A stretch of 64,000 nt of DNA from an uncultured Collinsella sp. (GCA_934654775.1 CAKUGR010000004.1:96213-160212); one strand, 5' to 3'; positions 47,955-56,727 are shown, counted from the stretch's first letter. Translations and numbers: made by a program. Notes: generated by a model not told the origin, from the letters alone.

Positions 47955-49088
47955 CTAAGCGGACTGCTCCTCGGCCTCCATCTCCTCTTCGGTCACGTCG
48001 TCGATCGGGACGAAGAGCGTGAACAGGAAGGCGAGGCCAAAGGCGAGTGCCAACGAGATACAGAAGGGAACGAACGCGCGGCTCATGAAGACGGGCAGCG
48101 TGGTGAGCGCGGGCAGAGCGAAGGCGGTGCCCGCGCAACCGAACAGACCTGCCACGGCGGAGCCAATGCCGCCGGCGACGCATGCGCAGACCATGGGCTT
48201 CTTGAGGCGCAGGTTCACGCCGTACATCGCGGGCTCGGTGATGCCCAGCAGCGTGGTGAGCGAGGCGGAGACCGCCTGGGAGCGGAACTTCTTGTTCTTG
48301 GTCTTGAGGGCGACGGCGAGCGCGGCACCGCCCTGGGCGAAGATCGCGCCGCCGAACAGGGCCATGATGGTGTCGAAGCCGTAGACCGCGACGTTGTTCA
48401 TGGCAATGGGGAACAGGGCCCAGTGCAGGCCGAGGATGACGAGGAACGGCTGGAACGCGCCGATCAGCGCGCCGGCGATGAGCGGCGAGAGGCTGTAGAC
48501 GGCCTCGTAGCCCTGCGCGAGCCAAGCGCCCACGATGGTGCCGAGGGGGCCGAAGACGGCCAGGGTGAGCGGGACGATAACGATGATCGTGATAGGCGGC
48601 GTGAACAGGCCGCGGAAGGTCTCGGGGATGATTTTGTAGCAGGCCTTCTGGACCCAGCTCGCGCAGTAGATGGCAAGAAGGATGGGGATGACAGAGCTGG
48701 AGTACGTCGCCTTCGAGAGCTCGAGGCCAAACAGATAGACGGGCGCGTCCGCCGCCATGATGGTGGTGATGGACGGATACACCAGGATGCAGCCGAGAAG
48801 GACGGCGGTCACCGTGTCAACATCGAAGCGCTTTGACGAGGTGTAAGCAAGGAACACCGGGATGAAGTAGAACAGCGAGTCGGCCATCGCGTTGAGGATT
48901 GCATACGTGGTCGAGTCGTCGGTGACCATGCCCGAGACCTGCAGAAGCGTCAGGATGCCCTTGAGGATGCCGACGGAGACGAGCAGGTTGATGATCGGGA
49001 GGAAGAACGAGGACAGCAGGTCGATGACCGCGTTGACGCCGCGCTGGAACGCGTTGGGCGTCTTTTCGGGGGCTTGCGTGGTTGTCAC
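47955..49088 (-). CDS. Lone PTS EIIC-type membrane permease
   Basis: A 377-residue protein with about ten hydrophobic helices, matching the EIIC domain of glucose/sucrose/beta-glucoside-type PTS transporters, including the signature GITEPAMYGVN (about residues 278-288). Unlike full systems it has no EIIB or EIIA domain and none is encoded nearby. It may take up its substrate without phosphorylating it, or rely on EIIB/EIIA encoded elsewhere. The start is GTG 49088 after AGGAG. It sits between the dehydratase and amidohydrolase genes. Confidence 0.83.
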   Translation of the reverse strand: MTTTQAPEKTPNAFQRGVNAVIDLLSSFFLPIINLLVSVGILKGILTLLQVSGMVTDDSTTYAILNAMADSLFYFIPVFLAYTSSKRFDVDTVTAVLLGCILVYPSITTIMAADAPVYLFGLELSKATYSSSVIPILLAIYCASWVQKACYKIIPETFRGLFTPPITIIVIVPLTLAVFGPLGTIVGAWLAQGYEAVYSLSPLIAGALIGAFQPFLVILGLHWALFPIAMNNVAVYGFDTIMALFGGAIFAQGGAALAVALKTKNKKFRSQAVSASLTTLLGITEPAMYGVNLRLKKPMVCACVAGGIGSAVAGLFGCAGTAFALPALTTLPVFMSRAFVPFCISLALAFGLAFLFTLFVPIDDVTEEEMEAEEQSA

Positions 49089-49127
49089 GGTTTTTCTCCT
49101 TTCTGGAGCGTCCTGTCAGACGCTGGC

Positions 49128-50654
49128 CTACATATAGTTGCAGATGTGCGGAAGGGCGGTCTCGGTATAGCCAAGCGCCTCGGCGCAGACCTTGCGGCCG
49201 TTGCAGACGGCGATGATGTCGTCGAGCATCCTGTCGCGCATCTCCTCCATGGACTCGGGGCCGTAGATCGTCGGGCTCGCGTCGAGGTCGGTGTTGTCCC
49301 TCATGGCCTCGTAGGTGCGCTTGTTGGCAGTCAGGCGATACACGGGCGCGATGGCGTTTCCGGTGGGGGTGCCAAGACCGGTCGAGAAGACCACGAGCTG
49401 GCAGCCGCCGGCGATGATGCCGCCCACGCTGGAGGGGTCGTTGCCGGGGGTGTCCATCACGACGAGGCCCTCGTGCGGATTGAGCTGCGCCGCGTACGGA
49501 TAGACGGCGTTGAGGGGGCTGTGGCCTCCCTTGTGCACGCAGCCGAGAGACTTCTCCTCGAGGGTCGTGAGTCCGCCAGCCATATTTCCAGGGCTGGGGT
49601 TGCCCTCTCGCATCTCGGCGCCAAACATCTGGACGTACTTCTCGTAGTCGTAGACGATCTTGAGGATGTCGTCCGAAACCTGCTTGTCCTTCGCGCGGCG
49701 GGCGAGGATGTGCTCGGCGCCAAAGAGCTCGGGCGTCTCGCACAGCACGGAGGTGGCACCATGGTTGACGAGCCAGTCGGAGACCTCGCCGATCAGCGGA
49801 TTGGAACCAAGGCCGCTCGAGGGGTCGGAGCCGCCGCAGTTGGTGCCGAAGATGAGCTCGGAGATGTCAGTGGGCTCGCGGACGCACCGGTCCGCCTCGG
49901 CGACCATCTTGCGGGCAAGGCGCGTGCCCTCCTCGATCGCCCTGATGGAGCCGCCGACCTTTTGGATGACCAGGGTCTCGACGGGCTTGTTGGTGCGCTC
50001 GCGAATCGCGTCGACCACGATGTCGTTCTGGCAGCCCTCACAGCCCAGGGAGACGCAAACGACGCCATAGATGTTCGGGTTCGCAGCGTAGCCTGCCAAG
50101 GCAGCAATAGTCACCTTCTGGTCGCAGTCGACCTGCGAGCAGCCATTCTGGTTGTGGAAGGAGACACAGCCCTCAACCGCGTTCGCGATCCTCTCCGTGG
50201 TGTCGGAGGCGCAGATGCTCGTGGGAAGGATCAGGACGTGGTTGCGGATGCCGACACGACCGTCCGGGCGACGGTAGCCCATGAAGGTGCGCGTGCCCTC
50301 CGCGGACGAGGAGGTCTTGGTGGCGACGGAGTCGGTGTCGGCGGCGACGGAGTCCTTCAGGTCGTCGGAGCTGGCGCAGTTGTGCGTATGGACATGCTGC
50401 CCGCGCTTGATGTCCGTGGTGGCCACACCGATGAACTCGCCATACTTGACGACCTCCTCACCCTTGGGGATGTCCACGAGGGCAATCTTGTGGAACAGCG
50501 GGATGTCGTCGGTCGCGGTAACGCTCGCCAGCGTGCCGTCTGGCATGGGGTAGCGGGCCTCGGTGCCCGCCTCCAGTTGGTAGGTGGCGACGGCGACGTT
50601 GTCCCTCTGATCGATGACAACGGCGTTTTGGCCTTGGCTTACAACGTCTGACAT
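49128..50654 (-). CDS. UxaA-family sugar-acid dehydratase
   Basis: A 508-residue protein with an N-terminal SAF domain (residues about 1-85, ending RGQHVHTHNC) and a UxaA/GarD-type catalytic domain. It has the segment GYRRPDGRVGIRNH, SLGCEGCQ, the motif GTNCGGSDPSSGLGSNP and several Cys (TSICAS, NGCSQ). Such enzymes dehydrate altronate, galactarate or similar acids to 2-keto-3-deoxy acids, usually iron-dependent. It is the first gene of the operon, with GGAGG just before ATG 50654 and the palindromic operator upstream. The exact substrate is not predictable. Confidence 0.88.
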   Translation of the reverse strand: MSDVVSQGQNAVVIDQRDNVAVATYQLEAGTEARYPMPDGTLASVTATDDIPLFHKIALVDIPKGEEVVKYGEFIGVATTDIKRGQHVHTHNCASSDDLKDSVAADTDSVATKTSSSAEGTRTFMGYRRPDGRVGIRNHVLILPTSICASDTTERIANAVEGCVSFHNQNGCSQVDCDQKVTIAALAGYAANPNIYGVVCVSLGCEGCQNDIVVDAIRERTNKPVETLVIQKVGGSIRAIEEGTRLARKMVAEADRCVREPTDISELIFGTNCGGSDPSSGLGSNPLIGEVSDWLVNHGATSVLCETPELFGAEHILARRAKDKQVSDDILKIVYDYEKYVQMFGAEMREGNPSPGNMAGGLTTLEEKSLGCVHKGGHSPLNAVYPYAAQLNPHEGLVVMDTPGNDPSSVGGIIAGGCQLVVFSTGLGTPTGNAIAPVYRLTANKRTYEAMRDNTDLDASPTIYGPESMEEMRDRMLDDIIAVCNGRKVCAEALGYTETALPHICNYM

Positions 50655-50675
50655 GTTTCCTCCCTATGTCCACTT

Positions 50676-50705
50676 GAATAACGTTCGTATTTACGAACGT
50701 TATTC
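50676..50705. promoter_or_regulatory. 30-bp palindrome, probable IclR operator
   Basis: GAATAACGTTCGTA (50676-50689) is perfectly inverted at 50692-50705 with a two-base centre. It lies 22 bases upstream of the dehydratase start, in the divergent gap with the IclR gene, where a repressor site is expected. Confidence 0.75.
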
Positions 50706-50853
50706 GTTATACGGAACAGTATAGATGAAATGCTAAAGACCTCGCACGGGCCCGCCGCGAATGGTTTTGGTTGGCCGGTGAACGGTTGCTTTAAGGGTCA
50801 CGCCGCTATACTTACGGGGAAAGTCTGGGCGTTAATGAACAAGGAGAGTTGCC

Positions 50854-51609
50854 ATGCCCTCGCGATATAATCCTGCTGGCCACCGTTCTACCTTGCGGGT
50901 TCTATCAATCTTTGAGGCCCTTTCGGCTACAAAGAGTGGACTTACCATGGCAGAGATATGCCGCATTGTCGGCGCTCCAAAGAGTAGCCTCTTCTCGATT
51001 CTGCACACCATGGCCGATTCAGATTACGTTAGTTATGACGAGACTACCGGTAGGTATTCGATTGGGCTTAAGACGTATCTGCTGGGCAAGGCATTCGATC
51101 GTGAGAGTGGGGGATTGTCCTCTTTTGAGACAGCCATGCGAAAGGTTGTCGCATCGTGCGGAGAGACCTGTCAGCTCGGTGTGCTCGACCACGGTCGTGT
51201 CCTCTATATTTCGCGTGTTGATTCCCCCCAGCACATCCGTCTTTCATCGGAAATCGGTAAGACCCTTCCTGCACACTGCACGGCGATTGGAAAGGCGATT
51301 CTATCTCGATGGGATGAGGAGTTGGTTCGCTCGCTGCTTCCTGTCCCATTCGAAAAAACGACTGAGCATGCGGTAAAACACATAGATGACCTGATGCGGC
51401 AGCTCGAGGAGGTCCGACGGTGTGGTTTTGCATATGATCATCAGGAGATGGCAGAAGGGGTTGAGTGCATCGCCGTTCCCATAGAAAAAGGCGGGCGTCT
51501 CTATGGTTTAAGCGTTTCGGTCCCTGCGTATCGTTTTGACACTGAGGTGCAAAACGGGGTAGAACACGCGCTTTCTGATGCAAGGGACCAGTTGGAGCGC
51601 GTTTCGTAG
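50854..51609 (+). CDS. IclR-family transcriptional regulator
   Basis: A 251-residue regulator with an N-terminal winged helix (residues about 10-75: LRVLSIFEAL, MAEICRIVGAPKSSLFSILHTM) and the IclR effector domain (about 85-250, with PAHCTAIGKAIL and CIAVPI). IclR proteins often control sugar-acid and aromatic catabolism. It is divergent from the dehydratase operon with the palindrome between, so it most likely regulates that operon and perhaps itself. AAGGAG lies nine bases upstream of the ATG. Codon use is more A/T-rich than in the operon it faces. Confidence 0.9.
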   Translation: MPSRYNPAGHRSTLRVLSIFEALSATKSGLTMAEICRIVGAPKSSLFSILHTMADSDYVSYDETTGRYSIGLKTYLLGKAFDRESGGLSSFETAMRKVVASCGETCQLGVLDHGRVLYISRVDSPQHIRLSSEIGKTLPAHCTAIGKAILSRWDEELVRSLLPVPFEKTTEHAVKHIDDLMRQLEEVRRCGFAYDHQEMAEGVECIAVPIEKGGRLYGLSVSVPAYRFDTEVQNGVEHALSDARDQLERVS

Positions 51610-51678
51610 GCTTTTGTGCCGCAGTGCGCGGTGCGCGATTGCATAGTGATAACACGCCGCATTCATATTGCCCCCTTG

Positions 51679-51708
51679 AAATGCTCGGTATATACTATTC
51701 GAGCATTT
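51679..51708. repeat. Inverted repeat between iclR-type gene and tRNA-Gly
   Basis: AAATGCTCG (51679-51687) and CGAGCATTT (51700-51708) flank TATACT. It may end the IclR transcript or overlap the tRNA-Gly promoter. Confidence 0.5.
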
Positions 51709-51729
51709 AATTTATCCCAATGCGCAATT

Positions 51730-51804
51730 GCGGGCATCGCCAAGTGGTAAGGCATCAGCTTCCCAAGCTGACACTCGCGGGTTCGAGTCCCGTTGCCCGC
51801 TCCA
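51730..51804 (+). tRNA. tRNA-Gly (anticodon CCC)
   Basis: The acceptor GCGGGCA pairs with TGCCCGC, anticodon CCC lies in the loop TTCCCAA, and CCA is encoded (51802-51804). Bases 51777-51792 are perfectly inverted at 51860-51875 and the last 18 bases are repeated exactly at 51979-51996. Confidence 0.96.
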
Positions 51805-51815
51805 GTAAAAAGCAC

Positions 51816-51850
51816 AAGCACGGTACCATCACGGTGCCGTGCTTTTTTCA
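51816..51850 (+). terminator. Terminator after tRNA-Gly
   Basis: AAGCACGGTACC pairs with GGTGCCGTGCTT (one G-U) followed by TTTT. Confidence 0.88.
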
Positions 51851-51859
51851 ATAAAGTGC

Positions 51860-52114
51860 CGGGACTCGAACCCGCCAGGGTGCGAGCGTTAAATAAACGC
51901 GAAGCGTTTATAGCGAGCAGGCGAAGGCGCCGGCAGGCGCCTGAAGCCGGTGCGGATTTGCGAAGCAAATACGCAGACGTCCCGTTGCCCGCTCCACCGA
52001 GCATGGCAGATTTCGGGAATAGCTGATTCAACCGGCTTCGCCCTCGCGTTTCCACGAACCCAGAGGTGCCATCTGCAGCCGGTGCGGATTTGCGAAGCAA
52101 ATACGCGGACGTCC
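51860..52114. repeat. tRNA-derived element B (behind tRNA-Gly)
   Basis: It opens with a 16-bp inverted copy of the tRNA-Gly T-arm (51860-51875). The shared core follows: CCGCCAGGGTGCG, an AAACGC/GCGTTT hairpin and AGCGAGCAGGCG. Next are hairpins around GGCGCC and ATTTGC/GCAAAT (51956-51970), and an exact 18-base direct copy of the tRNA 3' end including CCA (51979-51996). A 38-base unit ending in this junction (51945-51982) recurs at 52077-52114 with one mismatch, so part of the element is duplicated. Confidence 0.72.
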
Positions 52115-52230
52115 TCATGGCCGCTCTTGCGGCAAAATGTTAGGTTAATGCCTGCAACCCATACTCGCATCCGCTCACGGTACAATGGTTGGGTTACGAC
52201 CAACGTGCCAATAACCAAAAAGGAGCCGCT

Positions 52231-53577
52231 ATGATCGATCGCTATACCCGCCCGGAGATGGGACACATCTTCTCCCTCGAGAACAAGTACGCCATTTGGC
52301 AGGAGATCGAGGTCCTGGCCTGCGAGGCCCAGGCGGAGCTCGGCAAGATCGGTATTTCCAAAGACGAGGCCCAGTGGATCCGTGACCACGCCAACTTTGA
52401 GAAGGCGAAGGTTGACGAGATCGAGGAGGTCACGCGCCACGATGTCATCGCCTTCCTGACCAACATGAAGGAGTACATCGACGCCGACGTTCCCGAGGGC
52501 GAGTCCAAGCCCAGCCGCTGGGTTCACTACGGTATGACCAGCTCCGACCTGGGCGATACGGCTCTGTGCTATCAGCTCACTCAGGCCTGCGACCTGATCA
52601 TCGAGGACGTCAAGAAGCTCGGCGAGATCTGCAAGCGCCGTGCCTTCGAGGAGCGCAACACGCTCTGCGCCGGCCGTACTCACGGTATTCACGCCGAGCC
52701 GATGACCTTCGGCATGAAGTTTGGCTCTTGGGCTTGGGAGCTCAAGCGTGATCTGGACCGTCTTGAGGATGCCCGCAAGAACGTCGCCTTCGGTGCCATC
52801 TCGGGCGCTGTCGGTACCTATAGCTCCATCGAGCCGTTCGTGGAGGAGTATGTCTGCGAGCACCTTGGTCTGGTTCACGATCCGCTGTCCACGCAGGTCA
52901 TCAGCCGTGACCACCACGCCTACCTTGCCGGCGTGCTCGCTACCACGGCAGCTACCTGCGAGCGCATTGCGACCGAGGTTCGCAACCTGCAGAAGACCGA
53001 TACGCTCGAGGCAGAGGAGCCGTTCCGCAAGGGTCAAAAGGGCAGCTCCGCCATGCCGCACAAGCGCAACCCCATCACTATGGAGAAGGTCTGCGGCCTT
53101 TCGCGCATCGTCAAGTCCAACGCCCAGGTCGCCTTCGACAACGTTGCCCTGTGGCACGAGCGCGACATTTCGCACTCCTCTGCCGAGCGCGTCGCCCAGG
53201 CCGATAGCTTCATCGCGCTTGACCATATGTTCCAGTGCCTCATCCGCGTTATCGACGGCCTGCAGCTGTATCCGGCCCGTATGATGGCCAATCTCAACAA
53301 GACCCGCGGCCTCATCTTCTCCTCCAAGGTGCTGCTGGCTCTCGTCGATACAGGCATCACCCGCGAGGATGCCTATGCCATCGTGCAGGAAAACGCCATG
53401 GCCACGTGGCACGAGGTGCAGGATTGCGTCTCCGGTCCTACCTTTAAGGAGCGCCTCGAGGCCGATCCGCGCTGCACCGTCAGCCAGGAGAAGCTCGACG
53501 AGATTTTTGACCCGTGGGACTTCCTCACCCGCATCGACACGGTCTTCGACCGTCTGGAGCAGCTGAGCTTCGAATAA
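52231..53577 (+). CDS. purB: Adenylosuccinate lyase
   Basis: PurB acts twice in purine synthesis, releasing fumarate from SAICAR and from adenylosuccinate. The 448-residue protein shows the three family regions: TSSDLGDTA (about 94-102), AGRTHGIHAEP (about 148-158) and the signature SSAMPHKRNPI (about 272-282) with the catalytic Ser. The start is ATG 52231, six bases after AAGGAG; the frame from 52189 adds a spurious prefix. It stands alone with a terminator behind it. Confidence 0.96.
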   Translation: MIDRYTRPEMGHIFSLENKYAIWQEIEVLACEAQAELGKIGISKDEAQWIRDHANFEKAKVDEIEEVTRHDVIAFLTNMKEYIDADVPEGESKPSRWVHYGMTSSDLGDTALCYQLTQACDLIIEDVKKLGEICKRRAFEERNTLCAGRTHGIHAEPMTFGMKFGSWAWELKRDLDRLEDARKNVAFGAISGAVGTYSSIEPFVEEYVCEHLGLVHDPLSTQVISRDHHAYLAGVLATTAATCERIATEVRNLQKTDTLEAEEPFRKGQKGSSAMPHKRNPITMEKVCGLSRIVKSNAQVAFDNVALWHERDISHSSAERVAQADSFIALDHMFQCLIRVIDGLQLYPARMMANLNKTRGLIFSSKVLLALVDTGITREDAYAIVQENAMATWHEVQDCVSGPTFKERLEADPRCTVSQEKLDEIFDPWDFLTRIDTVFDRLEQLSFE

Positions 53578-53620
53578 CGTCGGTGTAACTCGACCGCTTG
53601 CGGATGCATTTCAACCATTG

Positions 53621-53653
53621 GCGCCTTGCCCATCTTGGGTGAGGCGCTTTTTT
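53621..53653 (+). terminator. Terminator after purB
   Basis: GCGCCTTGCCC pairs with GGGTGAGGCGC and is followed by TTTTTT. Confidence 0.85.
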
Positions 53654-53717
53654 CGCTGCTGCGGCAGTCCCCGGTAATAAAATGAACCCCTACTGCCATT
53701 TCGATGAAAAGAGGCGC

Positions 53718-54554
53718 GTGCCTAGACGTATTAAACGAGTCGTCATCGTCTCGTTCGCGCTCATAGTTCTTGTTGCTGCCTGTACGGCTGTCCTGACGTA
53801 TACCGATCGAAATAGTTCTTCCTCACCGAGTACGGCTGACGAGGATCTCCCTGTACTCAAAATTGGCGTTACGGATAACGACCCCTATGTATATGTCGAT
53901 ACCACAGGCGATTACGCCGGTATCGATATCGATATCGCCCGCGAGGCGTGTGAACGTGCGGGGCTCAAGCCGCAGTTTGTCGATATTGACTGGAACGATC
54001 GCGACCGGCTGCTCAAAAATGGTGATATCGATTGTCTATGGTGCGACTATTCGCCCTGTTATCGCGAGGATAAGTATTACTGGACCGAGCCGTATCTAAC
54101 CGTAACGGTCTCGGTTGCCGCCAAGAAAGCGAGTGGTATCAAGTCCTTGGCGCATCTCGATGGAAGTAGGACCATTGCGGTGATTGCGGGCTCGGTGAGT
54201 GAACGTCGATTGCTTGCGGGGGATCTGGGGATCTCGCCGGACGTGCACATCAAATCATATGGCTCTGCCGAGCTCTGCAAAGCCGCTCTAGCCAAAGGAT
54301 ATGTGGACTGCTGGATGGCGGACGTACAGTCGCTTGATCGACTCGTTGCCCAGTACCCCGGCCTTTATCGCGTGTTCGCTGACAACGTTATGACGGTTGA
54401 CCTGGGCGTCGCGTTTGAGAACAGCTATGAAGGACCGGTCGTAAAGGATCTCAATACCGCGCTGTTCGACATGGATCGAGATGGCACGATTGACCGTATT
54501 GTGGGCAATTACAAGGCGGGAGCGACGACGAGTGGGCAAGGAGCGAATTCATGA
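53718..54554 (+). CDS. Extracellular solute-binding protein (amino-acid type)
   Basis: A 278-residue protein of the SBP family 3. A basic start and hydrophobic stretch end in VAAC, a possible lipobox. The binding fold runs from KIGVTDNDPY, with GIDIDIAREA and the hinge pattern typical of polar-amino-acid receptors. I prefer GTG 53718 (AAGAGG four bases upstream), which gives a compact signal; ATG 53682 is the alternative. There is no permease or ATPase nearby. It overlaps the GGDEF gene by four bases (ATGA), so it probably senses a ligand for that protein rather than feeding a transporter. Confidence 0.8.
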   Translation: MPRRIKRVVIVSFALIVLVAACTAVLTYTDRNSSSSPSTADEDLPVLKIGVTDNDPYVYVDTTGDYAGIDIDIAREACERAGLKPQFVDIDWNDRDRLLKNGDIDCLWCDYSPCYREDKYYWTEPYLTVTVSVAAKKASGIKSLAHLDGSRTIAVIAGSVSERRLLAGDLGISPDVHIKSYGSAELCKAALAKGYVDCWMADVQSLDRLVAQYPGLYRVFADNVMTVDLGVAFENSYEGPVVKDLNTALFDMDRDGTIDRIVGNYKAGATTSGQGANS

Positions 54555-56350
54555 CAAATGATGAGCGCTTCTTGCACAAAAAGAACCTGGTTGTCATAGT
54601 CGTCAGCGTTGTTGCCAGCATTGTCTTGCTGAATCTGCTGTTTATGGTCGGCACGCATCGCTGTCTCGATAAAACACTTGGATTCGGTCAAGAGACCGTG
54701 GTGTTCTTGGAAAACGCTTGCGAAAAATATGATCGCTACGAACAGGGAAGAAAAACCGAGGCGACGCACGATTTGGATGCTGCGGTCGAATCGTTTGCGA
54801 CGTTCCTGCCCCCTGGTCGTGTTGAGGTTAACGACGATCTTATCGAGCAATATGTCCATGCCGAGAACCTATCGGGGCTGATGGTCATGGACTCCGACGG
54901 TCATATGACCGCCCACTACGACATCGACGGCCGCGATCCGCTCATGCTATGGCGAGAAGAACTGGCTTGCTCGTCGGTCGCATCGATGTATCAAGGTTCC
55001 AAAGTGTCCTACTCAACTGTCGTTGAGCGCCGCGATGTCGTTTTTGCCGTCTGTGCTGCCCCGTATGGCGACGGCGTTGCCCTGGCATACCGCTCATTCG
55101 TCCCCGATACGGCGGATGACTATTCGTATGCCATAGCCGATGTGCTTGCAAACAACACCTTCCACCAGGGCCCCACGGTGCTTGTTATGGAGGATGCGGA
55201 GATCGTCTCCTCTAATGATCCCGATGTCGACGTGTCGCTCGCTCGGCTCCTTGTCGGATCTGGAATCGAGTGGAAAGACGAAGGCCTGACGCGTATCGAG
55301 TATCGCGGAAGCATATGGTACGCCGTGCGTGCGGCATACAAGGACTATCGCCTGTTTGCGTTGTATCCCAAAGCGGAGGTCATGTCAGGCAGAGTCTCGT
55401 TTGTCGCCGCCGGTGTGTTGGTTTGTCTTGCGTTTTGGGTTGTGGTGCTGCTAGCGCGAAATATCGTTGACCATCGAAACTTAGCCGAAAAGGATAAACA
55501 GCTCGGCATTATCAATGCCATAAGTGCCATCTACGATTCGACCTTTCTTTTACATCTCGATACGCTCGAGATCGAGGGAATCAACATGTCGCCGGCGATA
55601 GCGAAGATATTTGCCGAACACAGCGAGGCGTATGACTTTATGGACACGGTCTGCCGAGATATCGTGAGCCCCGAAAGCCGTGAAGCGGTTGTGGGACTTG
55701 TGGATATAAGTACGCTTCGTGAACGTATGGAGGGCGTGCCATACTTGGCCGCCGAGGTGCGAGATTGTCGAGGTACTTGGTATTCGCTGCAGGTCGTCCC
55801 CCAGCATCGCGACGAGCAAGGCCGGCTGGAGTCGGTCGTCGTGGCGACGCACAACATATCGATGGTCAAGCATGCCGAGGAGCTGTCATACCAAGATAAG
55901 CTGACGGGGCTTCGCAACCGCAACTATCTTGAATCGCGCGGAGATAGCCTGGTAAACGAGGACTTGCCCGTGAGCGTGATTATGTTGGACTGCAATTATC
56001 TCAAGCGGACCAACGACATCTATGGTCACGAGATGGGGGATGAACTGCTGCGACGGACGGCGTCCGTGCTGCGGCGGGTGGCTGGTGCGGATTATCTGCC
56101 GATGCGCCTTGGCGGCGACGAGTTTTTGCTGGTTTGCCCCCATACTGACAACGAGTCTGCGCTCGGGCTTGAACAAGACCTTCGCCTCGGTCTTGCCGCG
56201 GTAAGCGATGAGGCCCTGACGGTCAGCGCATCGATTGGTGTGGCGACCGTCGAGACGGCTGGAAATACGTTGGCCGATGTATATCGTGTTGCCGACCACA
56301 ATATGTATCGGGAGAAGCGCACGGTCCACGCACAGGGTGCGGACTGCTAA
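54551..56350 (+). CDS. Membrane sensor diguanylate cyclase (GGDEF)
   Basis: A 599-residue protein. One helix near residues 13-35, an extracellular segment of about 240 residues that could be a Cache-like sensor, a second helix near 280-300, a PAS-like domain (about 320-430) and a GGDEF domain (about 445-595). The catalytic motif RLGGDEFLL is intact, so c-di-GMP synthesis is likely. The usual inhibitory RxxD site is not seen five residues before it. It is translationally coupled to the binding-protein gene. No EAL or HD-GYP hydrolase is in the window. Confidence 0.87.
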   Translation: MTNDERFLHKKNLVVIVVSVVASIVLLNLLFMVGTHRCLDKTLGFGQETVVFLENACEKYDRYEQGRKTEATHDLDAAVESFATFLPPGRVEVNDDLIEQYVHAENLSGLMVMDSDGHMTAHYDIDGRDPLMLWREELACSSVASMYQGSKVSYSTVVERRDVVFAVCAAPYGDGVALAYRSFVPDTADDYSYAIADVLANNTFHQGPTVLVMEDAEIVSSNDPDVDVSLARLLVGSGIEWKDEGLTRIEYRGSIWYAVRAAYKDYRLFALYPKAEVMSGRVSFVAAGVLVCLAFWVVVLLARNIVDHRNLAEKDKQLGIINAISAIYDSTFLLHLDTLEIEGINMSPAIAKIFAEHSEAYDFMDTVCRDIVSPESREAVVGLVDISTLRERMEGVPYLAAEVRDCRGTWYSLQVVPQHRDEQGRLESVVVATHNISMVKHAEELSYQDKLTGLRNRNYLESRGDSLVNEDLPVSVIMLDCNYLKRTNDIYGHEMGDELLRRTASVLRRVAGADYLPMRLGGDEFLLVCPHTDNESALGLEQDLRLGLAAVSDEALTVSASIGVATVETAGNTLADVYRVADHNMYREKRTVHAQGADC

Positions 56351-56463
56351 TCTTGCCCCCACCAGTCCATGCATCGTAGGATGTTGAATCGGTGCTTGCG
56401 ATAATAAGTCGGCCCAGGCGGGGATAATAGACGTCTGAAATTTCTTTCTGAGAGGGGATCTCA

Positions 56464-56727
56464 ATGATTAGTTTTGACTACAAGCCGCAGGGTGTATGCT
56501 CTCGCAATATTCACCTCAATCTCTCTGACGATGGCAGCAAGGTGCTGGGCGTTGAGTTTACCGGCGGCTGTGACGGCAATCTCAAGGCAATCTCCAAGTT
56601 AGTCGAGGGTGCTCCTGCCGATCGCGTAATCGAGGTTCTCGCCGGTAATACCTGCGGTATGAAAAAGACCTCTTGCGCCGATCAGCTCACGCGCGCCATC
56701 GAGGCCGCTCGCGCCGAGATCGCCTAA
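56464..56727 (+). CDS. TSCPD-domain protein
   Basis: An 87-residue protein of the TSCPD (TIGR03905-like) family, with four Cys: VCSRN, GGCDGN, NTCGMKKTSCADQL. The TSCPD fold is also found at the C-terminus of some B12-dependent ribonucleotide reductases; the role of the free-standing version is not known. The segment GKVLGVEFTGGC-like (residues about 25-36) matches the family. GAGAGGGG lies upstream of ATG 56464. Its stop overlaps the next start by one base. Confidence 0.85.
   Translation: MISFDYKPQGVCSRNIHLNLSDDGSKVLGVEFTGGCDGNLKAISKLVEGAPADRVIEVLAGNTCGMKKTSCADQLTRAIEAARAEIA

Noticed and set aside
49128-50654. Sulfolactate sulfo-lyase as an alternative name for the UxaA-type gene
   Set aside because: Those enzymes are usually two subunits; here SAF and catalytic parts are fused and the operon fits sugar-acid breakdown better.
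51979-51996. A second tRNA-Gly
   Set aside because: Only the last 18 bases are repeated.
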